DNA from: Primorskyibacter flagellatus
GTDB taxonomy: Bacteria > Pseudomonadota > Alphaproteobacteria > Rhodobacterales > Rhodobacteraceae
Direction: 5' to 3'
NCBI RefSeq assembly: GCF_900176485.1
Contig: NZ_FWYD01000010.1
Span: forward strand, 45,231 to 109,230
Length of the DNA: 64,000 bases
Below are positions 29,401-37,893 of the stretch, one piece after another. The notes beneath the pieces were generated by a model, which saw nothing but the letters and a program-made list of their open reading frames with translations, ran no database searches and was not told the DNA's origin. Made by a program: the position numbers and the translations under genes. How positions within the stretch are numbered: position 1 is the first letter of the stretch; each line of letters starts with the position of its first letter.

Positions 29401-29726
29401 GCCTCAACATCGCTGAGCGAGGCAAGGCTCCGCCCGTCACTGGTGCCGATATCCACGTCGTAAAGCGACAGTCTGGGCGCGCCGTTACGTTCGATCAGAA
29501 ACGTGACCTCACCGAAAGCCACTGCAAGTCCGGGAACGGTCTGCCCGATGCGCTGCTCGATCCGGTCGCGCAGCCAGTCCGGCGCGGCAATGGGCCGCCC
29601 CACAACGTATAGTGCCCCTGCTCCTGCAAGCGCGCCCAGCAACAGCAGCACCACCAACAGCCAACCTGCAAGATGCAGTCCCCGCCGCGATCTTGCAGGC
29701 TGTTCAGGTCTTTCTGCGTTGGTCAC
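26448..29726 (-). CDS. AsmA/YhdP-like protein (DUF3971)
   Basis: This is a 1092-residue protein with one N-terminal membrane anchor (about residues 18-43). A very long periplasmic beta-rich region follows, ending in the AsmA-like C-terminal module (GPSMGLSLDGYYTLANKAMDFQGVISPIYILNGIG). This is the architecture of YhdP/TamB-type bridge proteins, thought to carry phospholipids between inner and outer membranes. The start is GTG at 29726. A serine/glycine-rich patch (GGGSGGGGGSTG) interrupts the periplasmic part. No binding residues can be assigned by eye. Confidence 0.82.
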   Translation of the reverse strand: MTNAERPEQPARSRRGLHLAGWLLVVLLLLGALAGAGALYVVGRPIAAPDWLRDRIEQRIGQTVPGLAVAFGEVTFLIERNGAPRLSLYDVDIGTSDGRSLASLSDVEAVLSRGALLRGEPKLKSVTLAGAFVTMRRDRDGRFGLSFGDALAPEGAAPDLPAIITAVDTALANPRLDALEEITAEGLTLRYEDARARRGWTADGGRLALTRGDRSLSLRGDFAVLGGGTNVATIALNAESALGDPGLVFGVTLADMPSRDIATQGPALAWLKGLRAPISGSMRAQMFGDGSLGPLNATLAIGEGVLQPTDQTSPVPFTGARTYFTYHPDTETLVFDEISVKSDWGQALAEGRATLTGLQSGWPSAMLGQFRVSDIRTNPGGFFETDLALKGAEADFQLELDPFRFSLGRMRLVDEDLPLRISGEAAAGEEGWHLALDARVAKVAPARVEELWPPHVVTKTRKWVRENVQGGVLQDVQFALRVEPGKPPATYLGAEFENAQVQYARTLPPVTGGSGQFVINGKRLFATVDKGRVAASEDQPLDISGSSFTIPDITRRPATGRLELNATGRIPAALAFLNREPLSVMDRAKRPVDVAEGRATVTGWMERPLRKGVKLPDMTFRFDADLTDVQSDKLIPGRTLRAAQLKVEATQESVSISGPARLGAVPFDGAWSMPLGQPGAASKLTGKLELGQAFADEFGIALPRGMLSGQAQADLSLTLERDRAPEFSLSSNLAGLGMRLDALNWGLSQRQTGRLEVAGRLSKPVQIDRLSLSGAGLSAVGDVRLNANGSLDRIALNRVQLDGWLDAPVVLTGRGAGAPLAITLQGGTVDMRKASIGGGSGGGGGSTGPITLALDRLQISDGIALQPFRGTFTTGGGLDGRFTARINGGPDIAGVVSPQRGGGSAYRIQSQEAGKVFAAAGLLKNVAGGEMDLTLRPTGRAGTFDGILKVTNPRLRSGNALAALLDGISVVGLLDQMNGPGIYFTDVEAKFRLTPAQVILSQSSAVGPSMGLSLDGYYTLANKAMDFQGVISPIYILNGIGALLTRKGEGLLGFNFTIKGTSDTPQVGVNPLSILTPGMFREIFRRPPPTPQ

Positions 29727-29810
29727 TGGACATGATGCCTTTCGCGATTACGCTTGTCGCGTCGAGTTTGATATGAAACCTCTGACCCTGCAAAGGATAA
29801 GGAGCCGCAA

Positions 29811-30284
29811 ATGTCCACAGATTCCGCACAAGCTGCCGAGATGGCACCGGATTTCACCCTGCCACGCGACGGCGGTGACGAGATGACCCTATCGGCCTTG
29901 CGGCCCGCCCCGGTCGTGCTGTTCTTTTACCCGCGTGATGATACCTCCGGCTGCACGAAAGAAGCCATCGGCTTTTCAGGTCTTCTGCCGGAATTTGCCA
30001 CTTTGGGCGTGCGGATCTACGGCATCTCAAAGGACAGCGTGGCCAAACATGAAAAATTCGTGGCCAAGCACGGGCTGACCGTACCGCTTCTGTCAGACGA
30101 AGGCGGAGATACCTGCGAACGCTACGGCGTGTGGAAAGAGAAATCCATGTATGGCAAGACATTCATGGGGATAGAACGCTCGACCTTCCTGATCGACGGC
30201 GACGGTCGCATCGCGCGCGAATGGCGCAAGGTGAAAGTCCCCGGCCATGCAGAAGAAGTTCTGACCGCCGCAAAAGACCTGTAA
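29811..30284 (+). CDS. bcp: Thioredoxin-dependent peroxiredoxin (BCP/PrxQ type)
   Basis: The 157-residue peroxiredoxin reduces hydrogen peroxide and organic peroxides. The peroxidatic cysteine is in YPRDDTSGCTKEA (near residue 47), with the conserved Pro-x3-Thr-x2-Cys pattern. Cys at GDTCERYGVW is a candidate resolving residue. It starts with AAGGATAAGGAG upstream. It is divergent from the AsmA-like gene. Confidence 0.92.
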   Translation: MSTDSAQAAEMAPDFTLPRDGGDEMTLSALRPAPVVLFFYPRDDTSGCTKEAIGFSGLLPEFATLGVRIYGISKDSVAKHEKFVAKHGLTVPLLSDEGGDTCERYGVWKEKSMYGKTFMGIERSTFLIDGDGRIAREWRKVKVPGHAEEVLTAAKDL

Positions 30285-30373
30285 CGGCCGTCACACGTCT
30301 TTCAACCAGAAGATCTGCACATCCCTCGCGACGAGATGTGGCGCATGGTTGCTCACAAAGGAACAGAGTGTCG

Positions 30374-31174
30374 ATGTTAAGCTTGAGCGAGATGGCAGTG
30401 GACGTTCTGACCACGTCGGACGGCCGTGAGAAAACCGCCAAATCGCGCCGCCACGCGGCGGACTGGTTTGCCGCCCGCGAAGCAGGTGAAACGCCGGAAA
30501 TCGGGCGTGCGGTACCGCCGATGCAACCGTCGCGCCCCGCCCGGCCAGAGCTTCTTGACCCCAGACAAATGCCAAAGCGGAAACCCGGCACGCCGCAGGG
30601 CCGCATCGCGATGCTGCACGCCGTCGCGCATATCGAGCTGAACGCAGTGGATCTGCATTGGGACATCATCGCGCGCTTCTCGGATATTCCGATGCCGGTT
30701 GGCTATTACGACGATTGGGTCAAGGCGGCGGACGAAGAATCGAAACATTTCAATCTGATGTGCGACTGTCTTGAAGATGCGGGCAGCCATTACGGTGCCC
30801 TGCCCGCCCATGCCGGGATGTGGCGCGCCGCAGAAGATACAGCCGAGGATTTCATGGGCCGCCTTGCGGTTGTGCCAATGGTTCTGGAGGCCCGCGGACT
30901 GGACGTGACCCCCGGCATGATCGCGCTGTTCACCAAGGCGGGCGACAGGCAGGCGGTGGCCGCGCTTGAAACGATCTACGCCGAAGAGGTCCATCACGTC
31001 GCTTACGGCTCCAAATGGTTTCACTTTTTGTGCGGACGCCATGAAATGGACCCGAAACTGGCATTCCACGATCTTGTCGGCCGGTATTTCCATAGCTCTT
31101 TGAAGCCGCCATTCAACGAAGAGAAGCGTGCCGAAGCGGGGTTGCCCCCGGATTTCTACTGGCCGCTGACCTGA
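30374..31174 (+). CDS. DUF455 ferritin-like protein
   Basis: This 266-residue protein has the DUF455 signature. Three helices with carboxylate/histidine motifs, AHIELNAVDLHWD, DEESKHFNLMCD and AEEVHHVAYGSKWF, suggest a dinuclear metal site of the ferritin-like type. The start at 30374 is preceded by AAAGGA; an in-frame ATG at 30392 is possible. It follows bcp by 90 bp, so both may act in oxidative stress, but no reaction is known for the family. Confidence 0.82.
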   Translation: MLSLSEMAVDVLTTSDGREKTAKSRRHAADWFAAREAGETPEIGRAVPPMQPSRPARPELLDPRQMPKRKPGTPQGRIAMLHAVAHIELNAVDLHWDIIARFSDIPMPVGYYDDWVKAADEESKHFNLMCDCLEDAGSHYGALPAHAGMWRAAEDTAEDFMGRLAVVPMVLEARGLDVTPGMIALFTKAGDRQAVAALETIYAEEVHHVAYGSKWFHFLCGRHEMDPKLAFHDLVGRYFHSSLKPPFNEEKRAEAGLPPDFYWPLT

Positions 31175-31371
31175 CCATCGCCGGGTAATCCGGATCGCAA
31201 ACCATTCTAGATCGGCGGTTTTTTGCCGCTTTCGACCAAAACGCCACCTTGCGACGAATCGACTAACCCAAAATCGTTGCGAAAATGCCAACGTCTGGAT
31301 AAGCCATCAGCCAAGGTGCCCGGTCCCAGTTGACCTGAGTGCCGTAAACGGGGCTGGACAAGGACGGACAG

Positions 31372-32685
31372 GTGAGAACGCGACTCGCGATCAAGACACA
31401 TGCGCTACTTGAGCGCTTCTTCCCGGAACGCCGACTCTTTCTGAGGTCCGAAACCGACACCCGGTTCATCCGTCTCAAACCCGGCACGCAAGCGCTCGCC
31501 TTTACCGGGAGCGCCGTTATCGTCGGTTGGGCAATCATCGCAACAGCCATCGTGTTGATGGATTCCATCGGCTCCGGCAATTTCCGCGAGCAGGCCATTC
31601 GCGATCAGGCGACCTATCAGCAGCGCCTCAACGCGCTCTCCACCGAACGCGACATCCGCGCAGAAGAGGCTTTGGCCGCACAGGAACGCTTCAACACCGC
31701 GTTGGCGCAGGTGTCCGTGATGCAGTCACAATTGTTGCAGTCCGAAACCCGCCGCAGCGAGTTGGAAGCCGGCATCGAGGTCATTCAAGCCACGCTTCGC
31801 GATACGATGACCCAGCGTAAGGACATCACCCGCAAGCTTGCCTCCATCGAGGCCCAGCTTGCCGATGGCGACGTGCAATTGGCGCAGGGGGATCACAGCG
31901 CCGACGGCACGATGGATTTCATGGCCGAAGCACTGGAGCGCACAGCGATCGAACGTGACCAGATCCTCGCCGATGCGCAGCACGCCCTGACCCAGGCCGA
32001 CGCCATGGCCAGCGAGATCCGCGTCATGGAGGATGCAAACGACCGCATCTTCCGCCAACTTGAAGAAGCCATGACCGTCTCGGTCAAACCGCTCGACAAG
32101 ATGTTTACCGCCGCGGGTATGGACCCGGACCGTATCCTGTCTCAGGTCCGCAACGGCTATTCCGGTCAGGGTGGTCCGCTGACGCCGCTCAGCCTGTCGA
32201 CGCGCGGCGAAGGCCCGTCCGATGATGCGATGCGCGCCAACAGCATCCTTGGCCAGATGGACCGGCTGAACCTGTATCGAATCGCCGCCCAGAAGGCACC
32301 GTTTGCCAGCCCGCTGAAGGATTCGTTCCGCTTCACCAGCGGCTTCGGCTACCGTTGGGGCCGCCTGCACGCAGGTACCGATTTTGCAGCGCCACACGGC
32401 ACCCCCATCTATTCCACGGCGGATGGCGTGGTTATCCATGCGGGATGGCAGTCGGGCTATGGGAATCTTGTGAAGATCCAGCACGAATTCGGCATCGAAA
32501 CCCGCTACGCGCATATGTCCAAGATTCGCGTGAAGAAGGGGCAAAGGGTCTCGCGCGGAAGTCGCATTGGTGATATGGGCAATACTGGACGCTCGACCGG
32601 GACCCATCTACATTATGAGGTCCGAGTCGGCGGCAACGCTGTCAATCCAATGACCTATATCAAGGCTGCAAACGATGTTTTCTAA
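31372..32685 (+). CDS. M23-family peptidoglycan endopeptidase with coiled coil
   Basis: The 437-residue protein has one membrane segment near residues 42-64. A long coiled coil follows (about 75-230, rich in Gln/Glu/Arg), then a C-terminal LytM/peptidase M23 domain with the zinc motifs GRLHAGTDFAAP (H-x3-D) and THLHYEVR (H-x-H). The start is GTG at 31372 after AAGGACGG. The last 11 bp overlap the bactofilin gene, and an M23-bactofilin pair is a recurrent cell-shape unit in Proteobacteria. Confidence 0.9.
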   Translation: MRTRLAIKTHALLERFFPERRLFLRSETDTRFIRLKPGTQALAFTGSAVIVGWAIIATAIVLMDSIGSGNFREQAIRDQATYQQRLNALSTERDIRAEEALAAQERFNTALAQVSVMQSQLLQSETRRSELEAGIEVIQATLRDTMTQRKDITRKLASIEAQLADGDVQLAQGDHSADGTMDFMAEALERTAIERDQILADAQHALTQADAMASEIRVMEDANDRIFRQLEEAMTVSVKPLDKMFTAAGMDPDRILSQVRNGYSGQGGPLTPLSLSTRGEGPSDDAMRANSILGQMDRLNLYRIAAQKAPFASPLKDSFRFTSGFGYRWGRLHAGTDFAAPHGTPIYSTADGVVIHAGWQSGYGNLVKIQHEFGIETRYAHMSKIRVKKGQRVSRGSRIGDMGNTGRSTGTHLHYEVRVGGNAVNPMTYIKAANDVF

Positions 32686-33196
32686 GAGCAAGATCAACGA
32701 GCCCGGGCCGAAAGCCGACGACGCGCCGAAATCGGCAACCGCCGATGCCTCGTCCTCCGCTCCCCGTCCGCAATCTGATTTTCAAGCCTCGCCGCCCAAG
32801 GCAAAACCACCTGCGTCGGTGCTTAGCCCCGACCTTCACATCACCGGCAACGTCAAGACGACCGGCGATATCCAGATCGAAGGCACCGTCGAAGGCGACA
32901 TTCGCGCCCATCTGCTGACCGTCGGCGAAAGCGCCACCGTCAAAGGCGAAGTGATGGCGGATGACGTTGTGATCAATGGCCGCATCGTCGGCCGTGTGCG
33001 CGGGTTGAAGGTTCGCCTGACCGCGACCGCTCGGGTCGAGGGTGACATCATCCACAAGACCATCGCAATTGAAAGCGGTGCGCATTTCGAAGGCTCCGTG
33101 CAGCGTCAAGACGACCCGCTGGCAACCAAGGGTGCCGCAGCGCCCCGCGCAGCCGCACAGCAGCCTCAACAACAGTCTGCTCCGCAAAAAGGCTGA
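32675..33196 (+). CDS. Bactofilin (polymer-forming cytoskeletal protein)
   Basis: The 173-residue protein has the bactofilin beta-helix core (residues about 50-145) with rungs such as HITGNVKTTGDIQIEGTVEG. A Pro/Ser-rich N-terminal tail and a Gln/Ala/Pro-rich C-terminal tail flank it. Bactofilins polymerise without nucleotides and place cell-wall hydrolases. The ATG lies 11 bp inside the M23 gene's end, so the two are translationally coupled. A strong terminator follows. Confidence 0.93.
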   Translation: MFSKSKINEPGPKADDAPKSATADASSSAPRPQSDFQASPPKAKPPASVLSPDLHITGNVKTTGDIQIEGTVEGDIRAHLLTVGESATVKGEVMADDVVINGRIVGRVRGLKVRLTATARVEGDIIHKTIAIESGAHFEGSVQRQDDPLATKGAAAPRAAAQQPQQQSAPQKG

Positions 33197-33219
33197 GCCT
33201 TTGCGCTCGCCAATCTGAC

Positions 33220-33245
33220 AAGGCCGCCCCTAAGGCGGCCTTTTT
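33220..33245 (+). terminator. Intrinsic terminator of the M23-bactofilin operon
   Basis: AAGGCCGCC (33220-33228) pairs with GGCGGCCTT (33234-33242) around CCTAA and runs into TTTTT. It lies 24 bp past the bactofilin stop. Confidence 0.9.
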
Positions 33246-33466
33246 GCGTTGAGCCCCCTTCCCGCTCGTCGGACCCGCAGCCGGTTGCGGAAATCGGTTT
33301 TAACAATGTCAGGCTTTCAGTGCCCGACAGATGCTACGCAGTGCTCAGCCCGCCCCTTCAAGGAGTTTCTGCGCAAACCATTGCGATTTTAAAAAGTGGT
33401 TGCACCATTCGATCACATCATCGCTGTTATTGTCGACGGCCGTACACCAACTTGCCGTGCAACGCC
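33246..33466. other. Intergenic region between the bactofilin and EEP genes
   Basis: This stretch has no complete gene. A leftward open frame at 33345-33434 reads DNNSDDVIEWCNHFLKSQW and ends QKLLEGAG before a TGA. It looks like the end of a protein, but it has no start codon of its own apart from a weak internal GTG. It could be a gene remnant or chance. Confidence 0.35.
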
Positions 33467-34171
33467 CTACGTCTCGACCAGAAGCCGAATTGGAAGATGA
33501 TCCGATGCGCGCAGGCTTTCCCCCTTGTGCGGAACATCCGCGACGGGATCGCCATTACCCGGTCCGATCAGAAACCGGTCGAACCGCAGAGTAGGACGCG
33601 CGGCATGGAATGTTGCGCTTGGTGCCAATGTTCTCCAGCCGTCCGGCAAACCGAAAGCCTCGTCGGACCTTCTCCATTCATTCAGGTCGCCTCCCAGAAC
33701 GATTCGCCCGCCGATACGCTCTGCCGCTTCAATGACGTTTGCGATCTGGCGTCGGCGGTCGGCATGGCGCAGGCCAAGATGCAGTCCACCCACCGTCACG
33801 GCCCCGAACGGTCCCTGGATGCGGGCGAGCAGAGCGCCGCGCGGCTCCAGACCGGGCAGATCGACCGGCTCGATGCGAGTTGCGATAAAATCGCTCCGCA
33901 ACAATATGGCGTTGCCGTGATGACCGATCGAAGGTGTCCTGGGATCGGCGTTCAAAGCAGTCCATCCAGCTCTTGCCACCTGATCCAGTGGCAACGCCGG
34001 ATGGCGGGGCGACAGCCGTTTATCCGCTTCCTGAAGCAGTATGATGTCCGGCTTCATAGAAGACAGCACTCGCAATACGCGGGCCGGATCACGCCGCCAG
34101 TCAAGGCCTACGGCTTTACGGATATTCCAGCTTACGATGCAAAGGGGACGGCCGCTCATCCGGTGCGCCAA
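33467..34171 (-). CDS. Endonuclease/exonuclease/phosphatase (EEP) family hydrolase
   Basis: The 234-residue soluble protein has the EEP fold motifs SWNIRKAVG, ILLQEADKR (Glu metal ligand), GGDLNEW (Asp/Asn) and SDHLPIRL (catalytic His). Family members cleave phosphodiesters in nucleic acids, phosphoinositides or phospholipids. It is the last gene of hlyD-DUF2955-PLD-EEP, starting 43 bp after the PLD stop, and no signal peptide is seen. Pairing of an EEP with a phospholipase D is a known arrangement in Alphaproteobacteria. Confidence 0.85.
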   Translation of the reverse strand: MAHRMSGRPLCIVSWNIRKAVGLDWRRDPARVLRVLSSMKPDIILLQEADKRLSPRHPALPLDQVARAGWTALNADPRTPSIGHHGNAILLRSDFIATRIEPVDLPGLEPRGALLARIQGPFGAVTVGGLHLGLRHADRRRQIANVIEAAERIGGRIVLGGDLNEWRRSDEAFGLPDGWRTLAPSATFHAARPTLRFDRFLIGPGNGDPVADVPHKGESLRASDHLPIRLLVET

Positions 34172-34214
34172 TCTTCAAGCGCTCCGTTCCCGGAGGGTTT
34201 TTCCGATGGATCCG

Positions 34215-35756
34215 TCAAAGCAGCCACTCGATCGGCAGCCACCCAATCACGGTCAGCGCGGCACGTTTGAGAAACGTCGTCCCCGGTTCATCCGTCACTG
34301 TCGAGCCATCTTCGGGATCGATCCAGACAAGATCATTATCCTTGCTCTCTACCCGCCATGCGAGGCCCTGCAAATCTTTGTCAAAAGCATCGTGCAATCC
34401 TTGCGCCAACAGTTCGCTATCAATCAGAAGCCCCATTTCGGTATTGAGCGTGGTCGAGCGTGGATCGAAGTTGAAGGAACCGACAAAGATGCGTTTCCCG
34501 TCCACGGCAAAGGTCTTGGCGTGGAGACTGGCACCGGACGACCCGAACGGGCCCAGGCGATCTATTGGCGCGTCAACCGCCGCCTGTTGGCGCAGTTCAT
34601 AGAGGACGACTCCGGCTTTCAGCATATCTTCGCGGTGCTTGGCATAGCCCGCATGCACCGGAAGCACATCCGTCGCCTCCAGCGAATTGGTCAGCATCCG
34701 AACGACAACCCCCTGGCTTGCAAGTGTCGCAAAGGCATTGACCCCTGCCTTTCCGGGGACAAAATAGGGCGAAATACCATCGAAACTGCTTTCAATTTCG
34801 CCCACGGCCTTTCTAAGCCGCGACGCTAACAGGTCTTCACGCGGAACGGCCCCTTCCCCCTTTACCGGATCGTCGCTGACCAGCATGGAGTTTGTCCACT
34901 CCACCCCCATTTCACCCGCCGCGAGCGCGGCCACGATATCCGAAGATTGCAGCAGAGCACGGTATTCCGCCATTTGCGGGTCTGCCTGATACAAGGCGAG
35001 ACGATCGGCAACCGGGTCTGCGTCCTGCGGGGCGCCGACAATCGGACCGACAGGATGCGTGGAAGGCGCGGCCCAGTACTTATCGAAATCGGCAGACACT
35101 TCGGGAATGATTGCACCTACGGCGAGAACATCCAGATCGACATAAAGCGCTGTAGACCCGGTAGAGAAATATTCGTCGCCGATATTGCGGCCTCCAAGAA
35201 TCGTGGCGCGTCCATCCACGGTGAAGGATTTGTTGTGCATCCGCCGGTTCAGCCGGAAAAAATCGAACCCATAAGACAGCATCTTGAAATGGCGCAGGTT
35301 GAACGGGTTCCACAGACGGACCTCGATCATGGGATGGGCATTCATCTTTGCCAGTTCCGGGTCCAGCCCGCCAGTGCCATTGTCATCCAGAAGCAGCCGA
35401 ACCCGCACGCCCCTGTCGGCGGCGCGCACCAGCGCATCAAGCAGCAAAGTTCCGGTCAGATCGCCATGCCAGATGTAATATTGCGCGTCTATGGACGACA
35501 CTGCCGCATCGGCAAGGATCATCCGCGCGGCAAATGCGTCGGCACCGTTTTGCAACGGCGCAACGCCGGTCAAGCCAGCATTGGCAGCCTCACGCTCGAT
35601 CAGAGCGTCGGCCAGTGGGCCATCCAATGCTGGCTTCAGTGCCGTCGTATCGGTCCGCTCCTCTACCGTCGGCACGGTAAAAACCATGCGGGCAATGAGA
35701 ATGACAACGCCCACAAATACCAACAGGGTCACAAGAAGTTTTACGATATACATCAT
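34215..35756 (-). CDS. Phospholipase D family protein (cardiolipin-synthase-like)
   Basis: The 513-residue protein has an N-terminal membrane anchor (residues 3-26). Two HKD motifs follow, HNKSFTVD (with GGRNIGDEYF) and HAKTFAVD (with GSFNFDPRS), as in cardiolipin synthases and phosphatidyl-transfer enzymes. The ATG at 35756 overlaps the DUF2955 stop by 4 bp (ATGA). The long spacer between HKD motifs and single membrane anchor fit the ClsC/YmdC-like branch more than two-helix ClsA. It follows a FUSC/efflux pair. Confidence 0.85.
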   Translation of the reverse strand: MMYIVKLLVTLLVFVGVVILIARMVFTVPTVEERTDTTALKPALDGPLADALIEREAANAGLTGVAPLQNGADAFAARMILADAAVSSIDAQYYIWHGDLTGTLLLDALVRAADRGVRVRLLLDDNGTGGLDPELAKMNAHPMIEVRLWNPFNLRHFKMLSYGFDFFRLNRRMHNKSFTVDGRATILGGRNIGDEYFSTGSTALYVDLDVLAVGAIIPEVSADFDKYWAAPSTHPVGPIVGAPQDADPVADRLALYQADPQMAEYRALLQSSDIVAALAAGEMGVEWTNSMLVSDDPVKGEGAVPREDLLASRLRKAVGEIESSFDGISPYFVPGKAGVNAFATLASQGVVVRMLTNSLEATDVLPVHAGYAKHREDMLKAGVVLYELRQQAAVDAPIDRLGPFGSSGASLHAKTFAVDGKRIFVGSFNFDPRSTTLNTEMGLLIDSELLAQGLHDAFDKDLQGLAWRVESKDNDLVWIDPEDGSTVTDEPGTTFLKRAALTVIGWLPIEWLL

Positions 35757-36793
35757 GTCACTGTGGGTCCTTGAGCATCCGGCTCCGCCTCTTCGCGCCA
35801 GCCGGTCATTGCGTCCAGAAGTGCCACGGTGAAGGCGGCCGTGAAAGCCCCGGTCAACGTCAGGACGATCCGCGTGAAAGTGGCATAAACCGGATCCTGC
35901 GTACTGAGCGCCCCGGCGATCAGGGCCAGCGCGACGGAGAAGGCGTATTGATAGACCATGCTTGGCCGTGTGCCGTTCAGCATCTTCTGGCCCAGCCATA
36001 ATCCGCTGAGAAAAATCAGGCCCAGCAGGATCGGCAGGTTTGGCGACAGAGTGAAAAGCGCCAGCACGCCGACAGCAATCGCCCCGCCGTAGAACGTGGC
36101 ACGCACACGCTGCCGCGCCTCATCGAACACTGCGTTGCGGGTCGGGAATACCAGAACCATGGCCGCGACCACGGCCATCATCATATCCGAAGGCTGCATC
36201 ACGGCGTATAGCCAGAAGCTCAGCCCCAGCAATACCGTCGCGCGGATCGCTGCCCCAAGCGTCGTGTTTCCGCCGCCCGGCTTCGGGTCGTCCACCTGTT
36301 TTTCGCGGGTGCGCGGCGGTAATAGCAGATAGACCAGAGGACCCACCACCAATGCCACCAGCGAGGCCTGCACAAACCCGTCGCGCAGAAACTCGACCGT
36401 TGCATTGCCATGCATCCCCATCACAGACATCAGCACGGCCACGACAACGATCAACATGCCTGCCTGCGCGCCGGACCGCAGGATCAACAGAAAGCCCGAG
36501 AAATACACAAGCCACATGGCCGCGACATAGACCAAGGGCATGGGCCGCAGCCATTCAACAAACCAAGTCATGATCCAGGGCAGCACGATCATCGCAACCA
36601 CGCCACCGATGGCCTTGCCCGGATCAAAGGCACGGCGTTGTGACGCAATCAGACCGACCGGCAGGGCCGCGATGATCGGAGGCAGCGCCGGATTCAGGAT
36701 CGGGATCGCGAGATATGCCAACGCGCCCATCAGCCCAAGGCGGATGCCATAAAGCGGATCTTCTATCGGGTCGGGGCGAGGTGTGACATACAT
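35753..36793 (-). CDS. DUF2955 (FUSC-like) inner-membrane protein
   Basis: The 346-residue protein has about ten membrane segments in two blocks, the pattern of FUSC/YccS aromatic-acid exporters. It lies 8 bp after the HlyD-type gene and overlaps phospholipase D by 4 bp. DUF2955 proteins are usually found beside periplasmic adaptors and are thought to act as the membrane pump of AaeAB-like systems; no outer-membrane channel is present here. Substrate is unknown. Confidence 0.82.
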   Translation of the reverse strand: MYVTPRPDPIEDPLYGIRLGLMGALAYLAIPILNPALPPIIAALPVGLIASQRRAFDPGKAIGGVVAMIVLPWIMTWFVEWLRPMPLVYVAAMWLVYFSGFLLILRSGAQAGMLIVVVAVLMSVMGMHGNATVEFLRDGFVQASLVALVVGPLVYLLLPPRTREKQVDDPKPGGGNTTLGAAIRATVLLGLSFWLYAVMQPSDMMMAVVAAMVLVFPTRNAVFDEARQRVRATFYGGAIAVGVLALFTLSPNLPILLGLIFLSGLWLGQKMLNGTRPSMVYQYAFSVALALIAGALSTQDPVYATFTRIVLTLTGAFTAAFTVALLDAMTGWREEAEPDAQGPTVT

Positions 36794-36801
36794 TGGCGTG
36801 A

Positions 36802-37893
36802 TCAGTGCAGATAGCTGAACCAGGACCGCAGACGCTGCATGCCCCGTGCGATCAAGGCAATCGGACCGGTGTCGCTTTGCGCGAAAACCACCGCATGAAC
36901 CTTGCCCCCCACCCGCACGGCGCGGGGCCAGTTTTCCATGCCACCGTCAATCTCGATCCGGACGGGAATCCGTCTGGCCGGTTCGAACCAACGGTTCGAG
37001 GGTTGATTGACCACAAGACCACCCTGAACGTTGCGCCCCGGATTGATCCCCCAGGCGACGCTTTGAACGCGCCCCTCAAATATCTGCCCAGGCAGCGCAT
37101 CGAAAAGCAGATGCGCCGAATCGCCGGCACCGATGCCCTGCAACTGGTTCTCGCGCAGGTCCACCGTGATCCAGGCGGCCTCGGCATCTATGAAGGTCAG
37201 TGCCGGATTGCCCGCCCCGATGAACTGCCCCTCCGACAGGGTGACATTCGTCACCACACCCAGATGCGGTGCGGTCACGGTGGTGGAGGCAAGATCGTAT
37301 TGCGCCTTTTCCAGCTGCGCCTCCGCCCCAAGGATGGCGGGATTGTCCTTTCCTTGCGGTCCCAGCTTGGCCCGCGCGCTTTCGAGGTTCGCTTCGGCGG
37401 TTTGCAGCGCGGCCTCTGCTTGCGCGACACCGGCGCGGGCCTGATCGCCCTGTGCTGTCGCCGCGATGCCACGCTCTTCCAGCCGGAAGGTGCGATCAGC
37501 CTCGGCACGGGTGTTGTCCAGTGCGGAACGGGCCTGCGTGACGGCAGCCTGTGCCGCCACCAGCGAGGCACCAGAGGCGTTGACGTTCTGAAGCGCGGTT
37601 TCCAGATTGGCCTCTGCCTGTCTGACCGCCAATTCGAACGGACGCGAATCGATGGCAAACAGCGGATCGCCCGCCTGAACCACGGCATCGTCATCGACCA
37701 GCACATCGGTCACTTCACCCGACACCCGCGGCGCGATTTGAACGACATAGGCGGAAACAATGCCGCGCGACGAGGATGGTGCCATGCGATCCGCCAAAGC
37801 GTAAAGAACAACCATCACAATCAGGAGCAGAACCACGAAAATTGCCACTTTCGAGGCTGGCTTCCCGGCGGGTTGCGTCGTGCTATCAGTCAT
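36802..37893 (-). CDS. HlyD/EmrA-family periplasmic adaptor
   Basis: The 363-residue protein has one N-terminal membrane segment (about 16-35). Next come a lipoyl half (IAPRVSGEVTDVLVDDDAVVQAGDPLF), a long alpha-hairpin (about 85-190, Ala/Glu/Gln-rich), the second lipoyl half (TVTAPHLGVVTNVTLSEGQFI) and a beta-barrel (AWITVDLRENQL). This is the membrane-fusion protein of a tripartite pump. It starts the operon that continues with DUF2955, phospholipase D and the EEP hydrolase. Confidence 0.9.
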   Translation of the reverse strand: MTDSTTQPAGKPASKVAIFVVLLLIVMVVLYALADRMAPSSSRGIVSAYVVQIAPRVSGEVTDVLVDDDAVVQAGDPLFAIDSRPFELAVRQAEANLETALQNVNASGASLVAAQAAVTQARSALDNTRAEADRTFRLEERGIAATAQGDQARAGVAQAEAALQTAEANLESARAKLGPQGKDNPAILGAEAQLEKAQYDLASTTVTAPHLGVVTNVTLSEGQFIGAGNPALTFIDAEAAWITVDLRENQLQGIGAGDSAHLLFDALPGQIFEGRVQSVAWGINPGRNVQGGLVVNQPSNRWFEPARRIPVRIEIDGGMENWPRAVRVGGKVHAVVFAQSDTGPIALIARGMQRLRSWFSYLH

